Shown: positions 35,057 through 43,546 of the stretch, piece after piece
Layout: each line of letters starts with the position of its first letter
How positions within the stretch are numbered: the stretch's first letter is position 1
Made by a program: the position numbers and the translations under genes
Source of the DNA: JAHEJB01 sp041748175
GTDB taxonomy: Bacteria; Bacteroidota; Rhodothermia; Rhodothermales; Rubricoccaceae
Assembly (NCBI GenBank): GCA_041748175.1
Contig: JBGTDU010000102.1
Coordinates: forward strand, 1-61,550
Direction of reading: 5' to 3'
Length of the DNA stretch: 61,550 bases
The notes under the pieces: model-generated
The model's database searches: none
What the model saw: only the letters and a program-made list of their open reading frames with translations
What the model was told of the DNA's origin: nothing

Positions 35057-36325
35057 TCACTCTTCCACAAGTTCGACAGCCACTCCATACCTCAGTTTGG
35101 CCTCGGCTTCCAGCTTGGCCGCAACGTCGGGATACGTCGAGACGATGCGTTCGAACATGGGCTTGTCGAGTTCATAGAGGTCGCAGGCAGTGATGGCGCG
35201 GACGCTCGCCGTGCGGGGATGGTCGAGGAAAAGCGCAATCTCTCCGAAGAAGTCGCCGTCGCTCAGGGTATTCATGGTCGCCCCGTCCTTCGCGACAATC
35301 TCCACGGAGCCACGACTCAGAAAGTACATTTCCCTCCCCGATTCGCCCGCACGTACAACGAAGTCGCCAGGAAGCGCCACGAAGGGCTTGAGGTTGAGCG
35401 CGACATCACGAACAAAGGCGTCGCTTGCTGACTGGAACAGGGGGACATTCTTGATAAGGTCGCGCTTTAGAAAGAGGGCTACCTCGTCGCGCAGGCTGGG
35501 CGGGAGGGATTGCATCACCTCGGATTCGTCGGAGACCAGCCGTTCATCCCAGACGTAATCGAAATAGCGCTGTATGCGGTGCCGGAGTGGGATTGGAAGC
35601 GCTCGGTATTGCATAAACGCGCCGAGGCGTTCGCGTTGCTGCATGTAGTTAGCCCGCACAGGGTCGAGGCTGCTGATGAGCGAGGCGATGTTTCCGATCA
35701 GGTACGCATAGATGCCCACGCCAAGCATCATCACAAAAATGGCGTAGACCTTCTGGTCGAGGGTGACGGGTACGATATCGCCGTAACCAACTGTTGTGAT
35801 GGTTGACGTGGTCCAATAGAGGGCATCGACATACACAGACCGCGCGAAGCCATCTGCGGCACCCCCGACCAATTCGATCCATCCACACGTGATGATGTGG
35901 ATGCTCAGCGCGAGCCAGTACAGGAAGAATGTGAGCTTGAGGGCTGTGCCGTGAATGATGTGGAAGTGCCCCAGCTGACGCATTCCCTGGCCGACGCGAT
36001 ATAGCTTGAGAAGGCGCAGCAGACGGAGCAATCCGCCGCCGGGAAGAAGAAAGAACGGAAGTGCTGCCAGTAGATCGAGAGAGAGGCCGAACCACGCACC
36101 TCGTCGCTTCGCCTTCGGGAGTTGGTGATTTCTCCGAAGCTGGACCACGAAATCCAGCCCGAATACAATGGACAGCACGCTTTCGATCGCCGCCGTAGAG
36201 CCCGCACTCATAAACCCCGAAACCTGCGTGAGCGGGATATAGTAGGCCGCCACGGTCGCGGTGATGGCGATCAGCACATTCCACGTTCGTGTTGGCAGCC
36301 CTGGCTTGAGTGAGGTGTCGTCCAC
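35057..36325 (-). CDS. Voltage-sensor K+ channel with cyclic-nucleotide-binding domain
   Basis: This is a 422-residue channel. Six membrane segments include an S4-like helix with basic residues every third position (LLRLLRLLKLYRVGQ, about 99-113). The pore carries the K+ filter TTVGYGD (177-183). A C-linker (residues about 215-300) leads to a cyclic-nucleotide-binding domain at about 310-410 with GDFFGEIALFLDHPRTASVR, including the phosphate-binding Glu and Arg. It is close in plan to bacterial CNG/HCN-type channels such as MloK1. It should conduct K+ under control of cAMP or cGMP. No cyclase is adjacent. Confidence 0.93.
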   Translation of the reverse strand: MDDTSLKPGLPTRTWNVLIAITATVAAYYIPLTQVSGFMSAGSTAAIESVLSIVFGLDFVVQLRRNHQLPKAKRRGAWFGLSLDLLAALPFFLLPGGGLLRLLRLLKLYRVGQGMRQLGHFHIIHGTALKLTFFLYWLALSIHIITCGWIELVGGAADGFARSVYVDALYWTTSTITTVGYGDIVPVTLDQKVYAIFVMMLGVGIYAYLIGNIASLISSLDPVRANYMQQRERLGAFMQYRALPIPLRHRIQRYFDYVWDERLVSDESEVMQSLPPSLRDEVALFLKRDLIKNVPLFQSASDAFVRDVALNLKPFVALPGDFVVRAGESGREMYFLSRGSVEIVAKDGATMNTLSDGDFFGEIALFLDHPRTASVRAITACDLYELDKPMFERIVSTYPDVAAKLEAEAKLRYGVAVELVEE

Positions 36326-36364
36326 GTCTTTTCAGTTGGTCGCGCGAAAATAACGCGCCACGGC

Positions 36365-37417
36365 TCAGGCGGGCGAACGCCGCCACCGCAACACCAACAC
36401 ATATCCGCTCGGATTGCTGAACATCCCTCCTGGATTCTGCATCGCGAGTGCGAACAAAAGCGCATCGCCGTCTTGCCGAATGGCGATGTCGACGGGAAAG
36501 GCGTTGGGCAAGGCACGGACATCCATATAGGCCAATACACGCTCAATTCGACCGTCACGGTCATATGCATCTATGCGGATGCCATCGGCACGGAGGTTCA
36601 GAACGAATAGGTTTCCCCCAAATGGAGCTGCGGAGCTGATTAGCAGTGGCGGTTCGTCCACTTCGCCGATCATGTATTGGTTGGAACGGGCAAGCTGCGG
36701 CGAATCGAACCCCAACAGCGCCAGGGAATCGATGGCCGCCCCATCCGGCGCGCCCATCGACAGCATGCCGATGACGGACCGAAAGCCCGAAAGCGAGAGG
36801 AGCGAGCCGTCCCAGGCCCGAAGGAACCCAACGTGCCTCCAGTACGGCCCTGGCAGGACATAGCTCGCCTCCAATTCTCCCGCATCGGAAACGCGGAAGA
36901 GGCCGACACCATCTTCGTCGGAACGCTTTGCGTAGATCTCGCTCTCTGTGACGAGCGCCGCCGAAATGCTTTCCACTGGAAACGAAACCCCCCGGACAAT
37001 CTCGCCCTCCCGAACAAAATCCAATCGGTTCTGGCCGCGATTCAACAGGATCAGCGTGTCGCGGCGTACGCCTGCCAGATAGGGAAACTCAAGCCCTGCC
37101 GGCTGCCACTCCTCCTGATAACCATCCTGGGGGCTGACGATATGAACGCTTCCACGCCGTGTATCGACCACATACAGATTTCCACCGAGCGAATCGGGGA
37201 GCCACACAAGCGATGTCGGAAGCTCCATCGGTGACGCTTCCGTTCCATAGATGACGGACACCATTTGCAAGGAATCCACTTCCACCGAGGCAGCAATCTC
37301 ACGTGACAGTGAGTCGCGTGGCGTTAGTTCCTGCGTGGTTTGCCTCTGGCTGGAAGGAAGGCATGCGCTCACGAAGAGAGCGAGCGCAACAACGGCTAGA
37401 AGTGACCTGGTGGACAA
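36365..37417 (-). CDS. Beta-propeller (6-bladed, NHL-like) lipoprotein
   Basis: This is a 350-residue lipoprotein with lipobox FVSAC after a short hydrophobic signal. The body shows repeated propeller strands (LPDSLGGNLYVVDTRRGSVH, LILLNRGQNRLDFV, GGNLFVLNLRADGIRIDAYD, RDGRIERVLAYM) typical of the 6-bladed beta-propeller proteins abundant in Bacteroidota and Rhodothermota. No enzyme motif is apparent. It stands 40 bases after the channel gene start region on the same strand. Function unknown. Confidence 0.75.
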   Translation of the reverse strand: MSTRSLLAVVALALFVSACLPSSQRQTTQELTPRDSLSREIAASVEVDSLQMVSVIYGTEASPMELPTSLVWLPDSLGGNLYVVDTRRGSVHIVSPQDGYQEEWQPAGLEFPYLAGVRRDTLILLNRGQNRLDFVREGEIVRGVSFPVESISAALVTESEIYAKRSDEDGVGLFRVSDAGELEASYVLPGPYWRHVGFLRAWDGSLLSLSGFRSVIGMLSMGAPDGAAIDSLALLGFDSPQLARSNQYMIGEVDEPPLLISSAAPFGGNLFVLNLRADGIRIDAYDRDGRIERVLAYMDVRALPNAFPVDIAIRQDGDALLFALAMQNPGGMFSNPSGYVLVLRWRRSPA

Positions 37418-37499
37418 GGTTGCGAGTCGAAGAGAGCCAGAAAGCTATTCACACACGCCCACTCTCACGCCCTTGGTCCCAGACTTCACCGTGTGCTCG

Positions 37500-38645
37500 T
37501 CAACCTCTCGCCGCCAACAAAAGCGGGACATCAAGCGTCGCCCCGTCGCGTACTACTGTGACAATTACTGTATCGCCTGCGCGGTGGTCAAGCAGATGCT
37601 GGCGGACATCGGCGTTGGAGGACACGTTGGCCCCGTTAATGGCAACGACAACATCGTACGGCCTGAATCCGGCGGCCTCGGCAGCCGATTGCGGATCAAC
37701 GCTCTGGACAATTAGCCCACGAGCCTCGGGAAGATTCAGGACCTGTGCGAGGCGCTCGCTGACGGGCTGCACGTTGAGCCCCGTTTCGAATGTGCGATCC
37801 ACCACTCCGTTGAGCCGCAACTCATCGGCTACGCTTTTCACCCGCCAGGCGGGCACGGCGAATCCTATCCCAACCGAACCTCCTGTTCGCGAGTAGATAA
37901 ACGTGTTCATGCCGATGACTTTGCCCAACGCGTTGACGAGTGGGCCACCGGAGTTGCCCTGATTGATCGCGGCGTCGGTCTGGATCATATCGCGGAACGA
38001 GCGTCCTTCCTGTGGCGCAAAATTGCGGCCTGTTGCGCTTACTACTCCCACGGTAACGGTGGGCTCGGTGGCTTCGAAAAGTCCGAACGGGTTGCCCAGG
38101 GCCACAGCCCACTCACCCACAATGGCATCGTGGTCATCGTCAAATGCGAGGTAGGGAAGCGGAGACTCCGGCTCAACTTTCACGAGTGCGATGTCGGTCT
38201 CGGGGTCCGAGCCAATCAACACGCCGTCGCGTTGGGTTCCGTCGGGGAAGGCCACCGTAATCTTTGCCGCGTTGCCTGCAACGTGATCGTTGGTGACGAT
38301 GTAGCCGTCCGGAGAAACGACGAACCCAGACCCCACGCCATGTACCTGTTGCTGGTATATACGGTCGGGCTGACGCCCAAAGAAACGCTCAAAAAACGGA
38401 TCGCCAGCGAATGGATCGCGGTAGCGCACCTCGCGTACTTCGATCACGTTGATCGAAACGACGGCGGGGGCGACGGCCTCGACCGCCCGCGTGATAGCGG
38501 TGCGCCGACTTGCGTCAAGCCCGGATTCGATGGAATTCAGTGCCCCGGACTGGATGCTTTGCGGTGCAGTTGCATGGTTCTGGGACTGCACGGGCTGCTG
38601 GCAGCCAACAACGAGAAGCGAAACAAGCAGGGCTACGTTCTTCAT
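37500..38645 (-). CDS. HtrA/DegP-family serine protease with one PDZ domain, lipoprotein
   Basis: This is a 381-residue protein with lipobox LVVGC at residue 15. The trypsin-like domain (about 100-270) has His121 (YIVTNDHVAG), Asp151 (DPETDIALVKV) and Ser232 (NQGNSGGPLVN). A single PDZ domain lies at about 285-375 (RGLIVQSVDPQSAAEAAGFR, then VVVAINGANVSS). An LA-loop-like insert contains FFERFFGRQ. This is the DegS/DegP-like envelope quality-control protease, here probably anchored by lipid on the periplasmic side. One PDZ makes it closer to DegS-type length. Confidence 0.93.
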   Translation of the reverse strand: MKNVALLVSLLVVGCQQPVQSQNHATAPQSIQSGALNSIESGLDASRRTAITRAVEAVAPAVVSINVIEVREVRYRDPFAGDPFFERFFGRQPDRIYQQQVHGVGSGFVVSPDGYIVTNDHVAGNAAKITVAFPDGTQRDGVLIGSDPETDIALVKVEPESPLPYLAFDDDHDAIVGEWAVALGNPFGLFEATEPTVTVGVVSATGRNFAPQEGRSFRDMIQTDAAINQGNSGGPLVNALGKVIGMNTFIYSRTGGSVGIGFAVPAWRVKSVADELRLNGVVDRTFETGLNVQPVSERLAQVLNLPEARGLIVQSVDPQSAAEAAGFRPYDVVVAINGANVSSNADVRQHLLDHRAGDTVIVTVVRDGATLDVPLLLAARG

Positions 38646-38893
38646 GGGTTCGAGATTGACGTGAGCAACGAAACGTACGCAAGCTGCGCTCCCTACGAGG
38701 GCCTGCGTCGGTCAGTTTCTGAAAAGATCGGCGGACATTCAACGCGGAGCGCAGACAAGCAATTGCCCCGACCAGCCACAGTTCCGCCTGTTCCTCTTTC
38801 GAACCCAGTGTGCGTTCACTTCGTGGGTCTCGGGACGGTCCAGATTGGGAGCCTACCGGTCCGCGGCCGACCAGGCAGTGAAGCGGAAAGAGC

Positions 38894-40006
38894 TTAGCAG
38901 CAACTCCCTGTTCCAGCCGTCACATTGGCCGGGTCTTGCGTGCATCCATCGAACAAGCCGAAATGCGTACTTCGGTCGCCGACGATGTTGAAGTACGCGC
39001 CGTATCGCGTTTCCTCGATCATGGCTGCCGAGTTGCCGCAGACCAGCATCGGCCGGCCCTTCTCGAAATGGTGGTGGTCGTCGAGCAGGAAGGCAGACTC
39101 GGAGCCTTCGATGCCGCCGTTGTAGTACGCCACTTGCCCGAAGTCTTCGCAGCGGTCTTCCAGCGAATCCAGCTTGAACGCGCGGATGGTTCGTGATGTG
39201 AATCGGGCGTTTCCGAGTTTCGACTTCAGCATCGTGTCGTCCACGGTGACTTCATGCTGGCTTACGACGCGGTAATCGGGGCAGCCTAGGTCGAACAACA
39301 TCCGGCGGAAATCTTCGTCGTACAACGCGCCGCCCAGGCACTCACCCCAGAGCACCGGGTCACCCTTTGACTCTTGCGGAAGCCGCCGGTCGCAGAACAC
39401 ATCCGAGAAGTACAGTTCGCCTCCTGGTTTTAGCACGCGGAAGATCTCCCTGAAAACCATCTCTTTGTCGGGCGACAGGTTGACCACGCAGTTCGAAATC
39501 ACCACGTCCACGCTGTCGTCGGCGATATCAGCAGAGCGCAGGTTTTCTATGGTGCCGAGTCGAAAGCTCGTGTTTGGCACGGCATAGCCAAACCTGCCGG
39601 CGTGCTCCGCCTCATATCGTACGGCCACGGCGAGCTGCTCCTCGGTCATATCCACTCCGATCACCCTGCCGTGCTCTCCTACAAGTGCCGAGGCCAGATA
39701 AACGTCGCGGCCTGTTCCACACCCAAGATCGAGCACGGTGCATCCATCCAGGGCAGGCGGAATCGGCGAGCCGCAACCATAAGATCGGGCCAGCACTTCG
39801 TCAGCAATCCTGGCCAGAATAGGCTTGTGGTGTTCGAGGACGGCCTCGTCTGTGCAGCACGCACTCGTTTTTAGGTCGGCGGCCGACCTTAATTCGCGGC
39901 CGTAGTAGTGGCGGACTTGATCGTGTGTCGCGCGTTCTGGTGCAGTCAATACGTTTATGGTTCGAAGAAAAGTCGTGAGGGCGAGAATGCTACTCCAATC
40001 GGTCAT
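38894..40006 (-). CDS. arsM: Arsenite S-adenosylmethionine methyltransferase
   Basis: This is a 370-residue enzyme. SAM motif I is VLDLGCGTGRDVYLAS (about 91-106), with GVDMTEEQLAVA after it and VFREIFRVLKPGGELYFSDV later. Four cysteine positions fit the arsenic-binding set of ArsM enzymes: C50/C51, C78, C173 (ISNCVVNLS) and C223 (GECLGGALY). The C-terminus ends in CC. It methylates arsenite to methyl, dimethyl and trimethyl forms for detoxification. No arsR, arsB or arsC genes lie nearby, so it is an orphan locus. It is divergent from dodecin. Confidence 0.92.
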   Translation of the reverse strand: MTDWSSILALTTFLRTINVLTAPERATHDQVRHYYGRELRSAADLKTSACCTDEAVLEHHKPILARIADEVLARSYGCGSPIPPALDGCTVLDLGCGTGRDVYLASALVGEHGRVIGVDMTEEQLAVAVRYEAEHAGRFGYAVPNTSFRLGTIENLRSADIADDSVDVVISNCVVNLSPDKEMVFREIFRVLKPGGELYFSDVFCDRRLPQESKGDPVLWGECLGGALYDEDFRRMLFDLGCPDYRVVSQHEVTVDDTMLKSKLGNARFTSRTIRAFKLDSLEDRCEDFGQVAYYNGGIEGSESAFLLDDHHHFEKGRPMLVCGNSAAMIEETRYGAYFNIVGDRSTHFGLFDGCTQDPANVTAGTGSCC

Positions 40007-40139
40007 TCGCCGCGATCACGGGCCACTCACATTTGACGCAGCCCGGAAGTCGGGTACAGCCTGCTAGCCTTTCGTACTATCCAACTCCAACACCAACGGC
40101 TCTAAGCCTTTTCGATGCTCACACCTTTCCTCCAAAACC

Positions 40140-40355
40140 ATGTCGATAGCCAAAACCATTGAGGTTTCCTCACAATCAACCGCCGGTTTCTCTGAAGCCG
40201 CGAAAGCCGCGGTCGAAGAAGTCAGCCGCACCATCAACAACGTGAAGCACGTTTGGGTGAAGTCGTTCGAAATGAATGTGCAGGAGGACGGCAGCTTCCT
40301 TTACCGCACCCACTGCAAGGTCACGTTCGTCGTTGGCCCCGAAGGCGCCGGTTGA
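40140..40355 (+). CDS. Dodecin family flavin-binding protein
   Basis: This is a 71-residue protein with the dodecin plan: strand IAKTIEVSSQS, helix GFSEAAKAAVEEVSRTI, then strands VKHVWVKSFEMNVQ and YRTHCKVTFVV. The tryptophan in HVWVKS corresponds to the residue that stacks on the isoalloxazine ring. Dodecins form hollow dodecamers that store or buffer flavin or CoA. It is free-standing between arsM and the TauE gene. Confidence 0.9.
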   Translation: MSIAKTIEVSSQSTAGFSEAAKAAVEEVSRTINNVKHVWVKSFEMNVQEDGSFLYRTHCKVTFVVGPEGAG

Positions 40356-40379
40356 TTCCGTTTCACCGCGAGCCAGGGG

Positions 40380-41198
40380 TTACCCCAACGCACTCCAGAT
40401 CAGTTTTGCCGCGACAATGGCGGCAAATGCGGCAAAACTGTAGCGCACCCACCGGACGGAGATCCGGTGTGCGACATTCACGCCGAAACGTGCCGATACG
40501 ATTGCCGGAACGCCCAACAAGAGTGCATGCTGAAGTTCGACGTAGCCTAGCGCGGTAGTGGGGACAGCGGCACCGATACCACGCAGCGCGTAGATAACAA
40601 CGCCCGTAAACGTGATCATCACGATCGCTGTTGTCGATGTACCCGACGAGACTTTCAGGGGAAGGCGTAGGAGGCCGTTGAATGCCGGGACCATGATGAC
40701 GCCGCCTCCGACGCCAGCCGCCGCCGCCACGCTCCCTGCGCCCGCACCAATGAGCGCGAGAAAGCCTACGTTGCGCCGAGCGCCGTCCACCGAAAGCGAT
40801 TCACCCGTACTGTCATCCTTCAGGAGCATCCGCGCGACCACCGCGACGAGCACAACACTGAGCACTATCTGAAACTCTTCTTTGCTATACCATTCCTTGG
40901 TAGTGACGAACAAAGTGACCAGGCTGACTGTGGCTGCCGCGAAACCTCCCGCAATCCACGCGGTGCGCCAGTCGATGGCCTTCTTTTGATGCTGGGCAAC
41001 GGCCCCCGATAGCCCCGCAAAAAAAGTACAGAGGAGGCTCGTTCCGAGTGTCAATGGCGTGAGGACGGGATCTTGAATTCCTTGCGCCTGGAAGTAAAAA
41101 AAAAGGACCGGGCCGAATATGATCCCCCCTCCGACACCTACGAGACCTGCGATGAATCCGCCGGCAGCACCGGCCACGAGCAAAATGAGGATGTCCAT
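40380..41198 (-). CDS. TauE/SafE-family sulfite exporter-like permease
   Basis: This is a 272-residue permease with about eight membrane segments in two inverted halves. Each half has a glycine-rich signature: GFIAGLVGVGGGIIFGPVL near the N-terminus and GSVAAAAGVGGGVIMVPAF near residue 160. Family members move sulfite, sulfoacetate or other organosulfur anions; the substrate cannot be told from sequence. A run of nine adenines (41096-41104, plus strand) lies inside the coding sequence at VLFFYF. Confidence 0.9.
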   Translation of the reverse strand: MDILILLVAGAAGGFIAGLVGVGGGIIFGPVLFFYFQAQGIQDPVLTPLTLGTSLLCTFFAGLSGAVAQHQKKAIDWRTAWIAGGFAAATVSLVTLFVTTKEWYSKEEFQIVLSVVLVAVVARMLLKDDSTGESLSVDGARRNVGFLALIGAGAGSVAAAAGVGGGVIMVPAFNGLLRLPLKVSSGTSTTAIVMITFTGVVIYALRGIGAAVPTTALGYVELQHALLLGVPAIVSARFGVNVAHRISVRWVRYSFAAFAAIVAAKLIWSALG

Positions 41199-41358
41199 GT
41201 GTGCGGCCAGGGTGGAATTGTCGTCCGTCGAAGGTACTCAGGAGATCCATGGCGGCTACGCGGCCGAGGCGGTCGTAATCGCCGGGGCGCGGACCGAACA
41301 AGAAAGATGGAGCGCCGGGTTCGCGCTCCCTAAACTCCGATGGTTATCGGGCGAGTTC

Positions 41359-42432
41359 CTACAACTCCCGCACCCCAAACGACGTCCCCACGCCCAGCGC
41401 TGCGCGGACAAAAGGACCATCGGCACGGACGCTTCGGATCTTGCCTGCCACCTCGGCAAGAGGCGTCTCTGTCATCTGCCCGTCTTTGAGTGCCACCATG
41501 ACGCCCGAGCGGCCTTCTTCGACGACGTGGGCCGCGTGCGCACCGAAGTGAGTTGAAAGCACGCGGTCGAAGGGCGTAGGCGTGCCTCCGCGCTGGACGT
41601 GGCCGAGAATTGTTGTCCGCACCTCGCTTTCGAGCCGCTGCTCGAGCAGGTGGGCGAGGACATTCGCCGCCCCCCCAAGCCGAATGGGATCGGGCGAATC
41701 CTCGACGACCCTTTGCACCGCCAGTTCACCACCTTCTGGCTTCGCGCCCTCCGCGACTGTGACGATCGTGAAGCGCTGCCCACCTTGCTCGCGCCTTCGG
41801 CAAGCATCGGCGACCACGTCGATGTCGTAAGGAAACTCGGGAAGCAGGATGATATCCGAGCCCGAGGCCAGGCCAGCGTGCAGCGCGATCCATCCTGCGT
41901 AGCGCCCCATGGTTTCGAGGATCATCACGCGATGGTGGCTCTGCGCTGTGCTGTGCAGCCGGTCGAGGGCCTCTGTCGCCACGGTTACTGCGGTGTCGAA
42001 ACCGAAGGTCCGGTCGGTGCCCATCAAGTCGTTGTCGATGGTTTTCGGGACGCCGACGATGGCCATCCCCTTCTTCTGCAGGTCGTGGGAAATCGTCATG
42101 GTGCCGTCTCCGCCGATAACCACGATGGCATTCAGGCCCATCTGTCGGTAGCGCTGGACGACCTCTTCCGAGACATCCGCATTGTCCCTGGCGAAGTAAC
42201 GAAACGGATTGGCCTTGTTCGAGGTGCCGAGGATTGTACCGCCCTGGGTCAGGATTCCGGACACGGCGCGATAATCGAGCGCGCGATAGCGCCCTTCAAT
42301 CAGGCCGAGGAATCCATCTTCAAACCCGACGACTTCGGCATCGCAACGGAGCAGGAGACTCTTCGTGACGGCGCGGATCACCGCGTTGAGGCCGGGACAG
42401 TCGCCGCCGCCCGTGAGAAGACCTATGCGCAT
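41359..42432 (-). CDS. pfkA: 6-phosphofructokinase, group III-like
   Basis: This is a 357-residue PFKA-family enzyme. It starts MRIGLLTGGGDCPGLNAVIR. The donor site reads GGDGT at 107-111 (Gly rather than Asp at the ATP/PPi-deciding position), and the substrate loop is PKTIDND at 129-135 with Lys where E. coli has Gly. The Gly/Lys pair is seen in ATP-using members of the mixed group III, so ATP is the likelier donor, though this is inferred. MGRYAGWIALHAG and GHVQRGGTPTPFDR complete the signature. It commits fructose-6-phosphate to glycolysis. Confidence 0.94.
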   Translation of the reverse strand: MRIGLLTGGGDCPGLNAVIRAVTKSLLLRCDAEVVGFEDGFLGLIEGRYRALDYRAVSGILTQGGTILGTSNKANPFRYFARDNADVSEEVVQRYRQMGLNAIVVIGGDGTMTISHDLQKKGMAIVGVPKTIDNDLMGTDRTFGFDTAVTVATEALDRLHSTAQSHHRVMILETMGRYAGWIALHAGLASGSDIILLPEFPYDIDVVADACRRREQGGQRFTIVTVAEGAKPEGGELAVQRVVEDSPDPIRLGGAANVLAHLLEQRLESEVRTTILGHVQRGGTPTPFDRVLSTHFGAHAAHVVEEGRSGVMVALKDGQMTETPLAEVAGKIRSVRADGPFVRAALGVGTSFGVREL

Positions 42433-42436
42433 CGCT

Positions 42437-42608
42437 CGGTTTCGGATTTGAGATCTGGGATTTGGGAATGTCGAAAGGAAGCTAATAGAGACCGAGATGG
42501 CTAGTCGGCAATGGTTAATGGCTCCAGTTCTCCGTCCGTGGTCTTCTGTTCTCTACCTTTCAGCATATTATCGGGCAGCCGATATCCGAAATCCCCAATC
42601 CGAAATCG
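42437..42608. repeat. Long-spaced inverted repeat built from degenerate GGATTTG units
   Basis: Near 42437-42464 the units TTTCGGATTTG and TGGGATTTGGG occur. Their imperfect reverse complements CCGAAATCCCC and AATCCGAAATCG occur at about 42585-42608. The arms bracket the divergent promoter gap between pfkA and the 42613 lipoprotein. Function unknown. Confidence 0.45.
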
Positions 42609-42612
42609 CCAG

Positions 42613-43440
42613 ATGCGCCTCCTCCCTGTTCTCCTTCTCGCGAGCGTGCTGCTCTCCGGTTGCTTCCGAACCAACACGGTCGTCTTTCTCAACGCGGATG
42701 GCAGCGGGACCATTGAGGAGACGGTTTTGCTGGCCTCGTTTGCGCTGAACATGATCCAGAACATGGACTCGACGCGCGCCCTCAATCTCATCGACGAAGA
42801 AAAGCTGGTAGCACGCCAGGACAGTCTCGGTGAGGGCGTTGTCTTCGAAGGCGTCGAAGCATTGAACGAGGACGGTTTTATTGGCTATCTCGCCGTGTAT
42901 TCGTTCAGCGACATCAACAACCTCCGCCTCATGGACAACAGCGAGGCGCTGCAACTGGGCGACGAGAGTGAAGGGGCGGGCGACGAGGAGAATGAAGGCA
43001 TGAAAGGGCTCGGCATGGACAACGTCACCTTCAGTTTTCAACCGGGCGTTCTGGACGTCCACATTCCCCGCACTACTGAAGTAGAAACCGAGATTCACCC
43101 CGACACGCTCGCTGCCGAAACGGAGAAAATCCGCACACAAATGCAGGAGCAAGGACGGATGATGCGCGCCTTTCTCGGCGATGCGCGTGTCTCCGTGTCC
43201 ATCGTTCTGCCCGGAAACATCACGGGTACCAATGCATCGTTCGCGGACAGCACGACTGTTACGCTGGCCGATATCCTTTTCGGTTCGATGCTCGACCTGA
43301 TGGAAGAGAACCCTGAGCTTGCGGCGCGGATGCAACTGGCGCAGTCGGAAGGCGAACGGCAGAGGCTGATGGCTGAAATCGACCCCTCCGTACAATTTCG
43401 ATTTGAGACGAACGACGATGTCTACGTTCGATTCGAATGA
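42613..43440 (+). CDS. Hypothetical lipoprotein
   Basis: This is a 275-residue protein with a clear lipobox (LLSGC) after the ATG at 42613. The body has short strands (TVVFLNADGSGTIEETVLL, FIGYLAVYSFSDINN, NVTFSFQPGVLDVHIP) and an acidic insert (GDESEGAGDEENEG). The opening strands resemble the start of LppM-like lipoproteins, but I cannot assign a family. The C-terminal third is helical, followed by a last strand YVRFE. Probably periplasm- or outer-membrane-attached. No functional clue from its neighbours. Confidence 0.75.
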   Translation: MRLLPVLLLASVLLSGCFRTNTVVFLNADGSGTIEETVLLASFALNMIQNMDSTRALNLIDEEKLVARQDSLGEGVVFEGVEALNEDGFIGYLAVYSFSDINNLRLMDNSEALQLGDESEGAGDEENEGMKGLGMDNVTFSFQPGVLDVHIPRTTEVETEIHPDTLAAETEKIRTQMQEQGRMMRAFLGDARVSVSIVLPGNITGTNASFADSTTVTLADILFGSMLDLMEENPELAARMQLAQSEGERQRLMAEIDPSVQFRFETNDDVYVRFE

Positions 43441-43482
43441 CGGTTAGAGGTGAAGCCGCGTCCCGAAGGACACCGTCTAACA

Positions 43483-43540
43483 GCGAAATCTGAGGGCTGC
43501 TGTATAGAACAGCGCGTCGATTTCGCGGCCCCGTTCGGGG
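43483..43540. terminator. Double hairpin between convergent genes
   Basis: GCGAAATC (43483-43490) pairs with GATTTCGC (43519-43526). A second hairpin, CCCCG/CGGGG, follows at 43529-43540. They lie between the convergent stops at 43440 and 43547 and probably terminate from both sides. Confidence 0.5.
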
Positions 43541-43546
43541 AATGAT

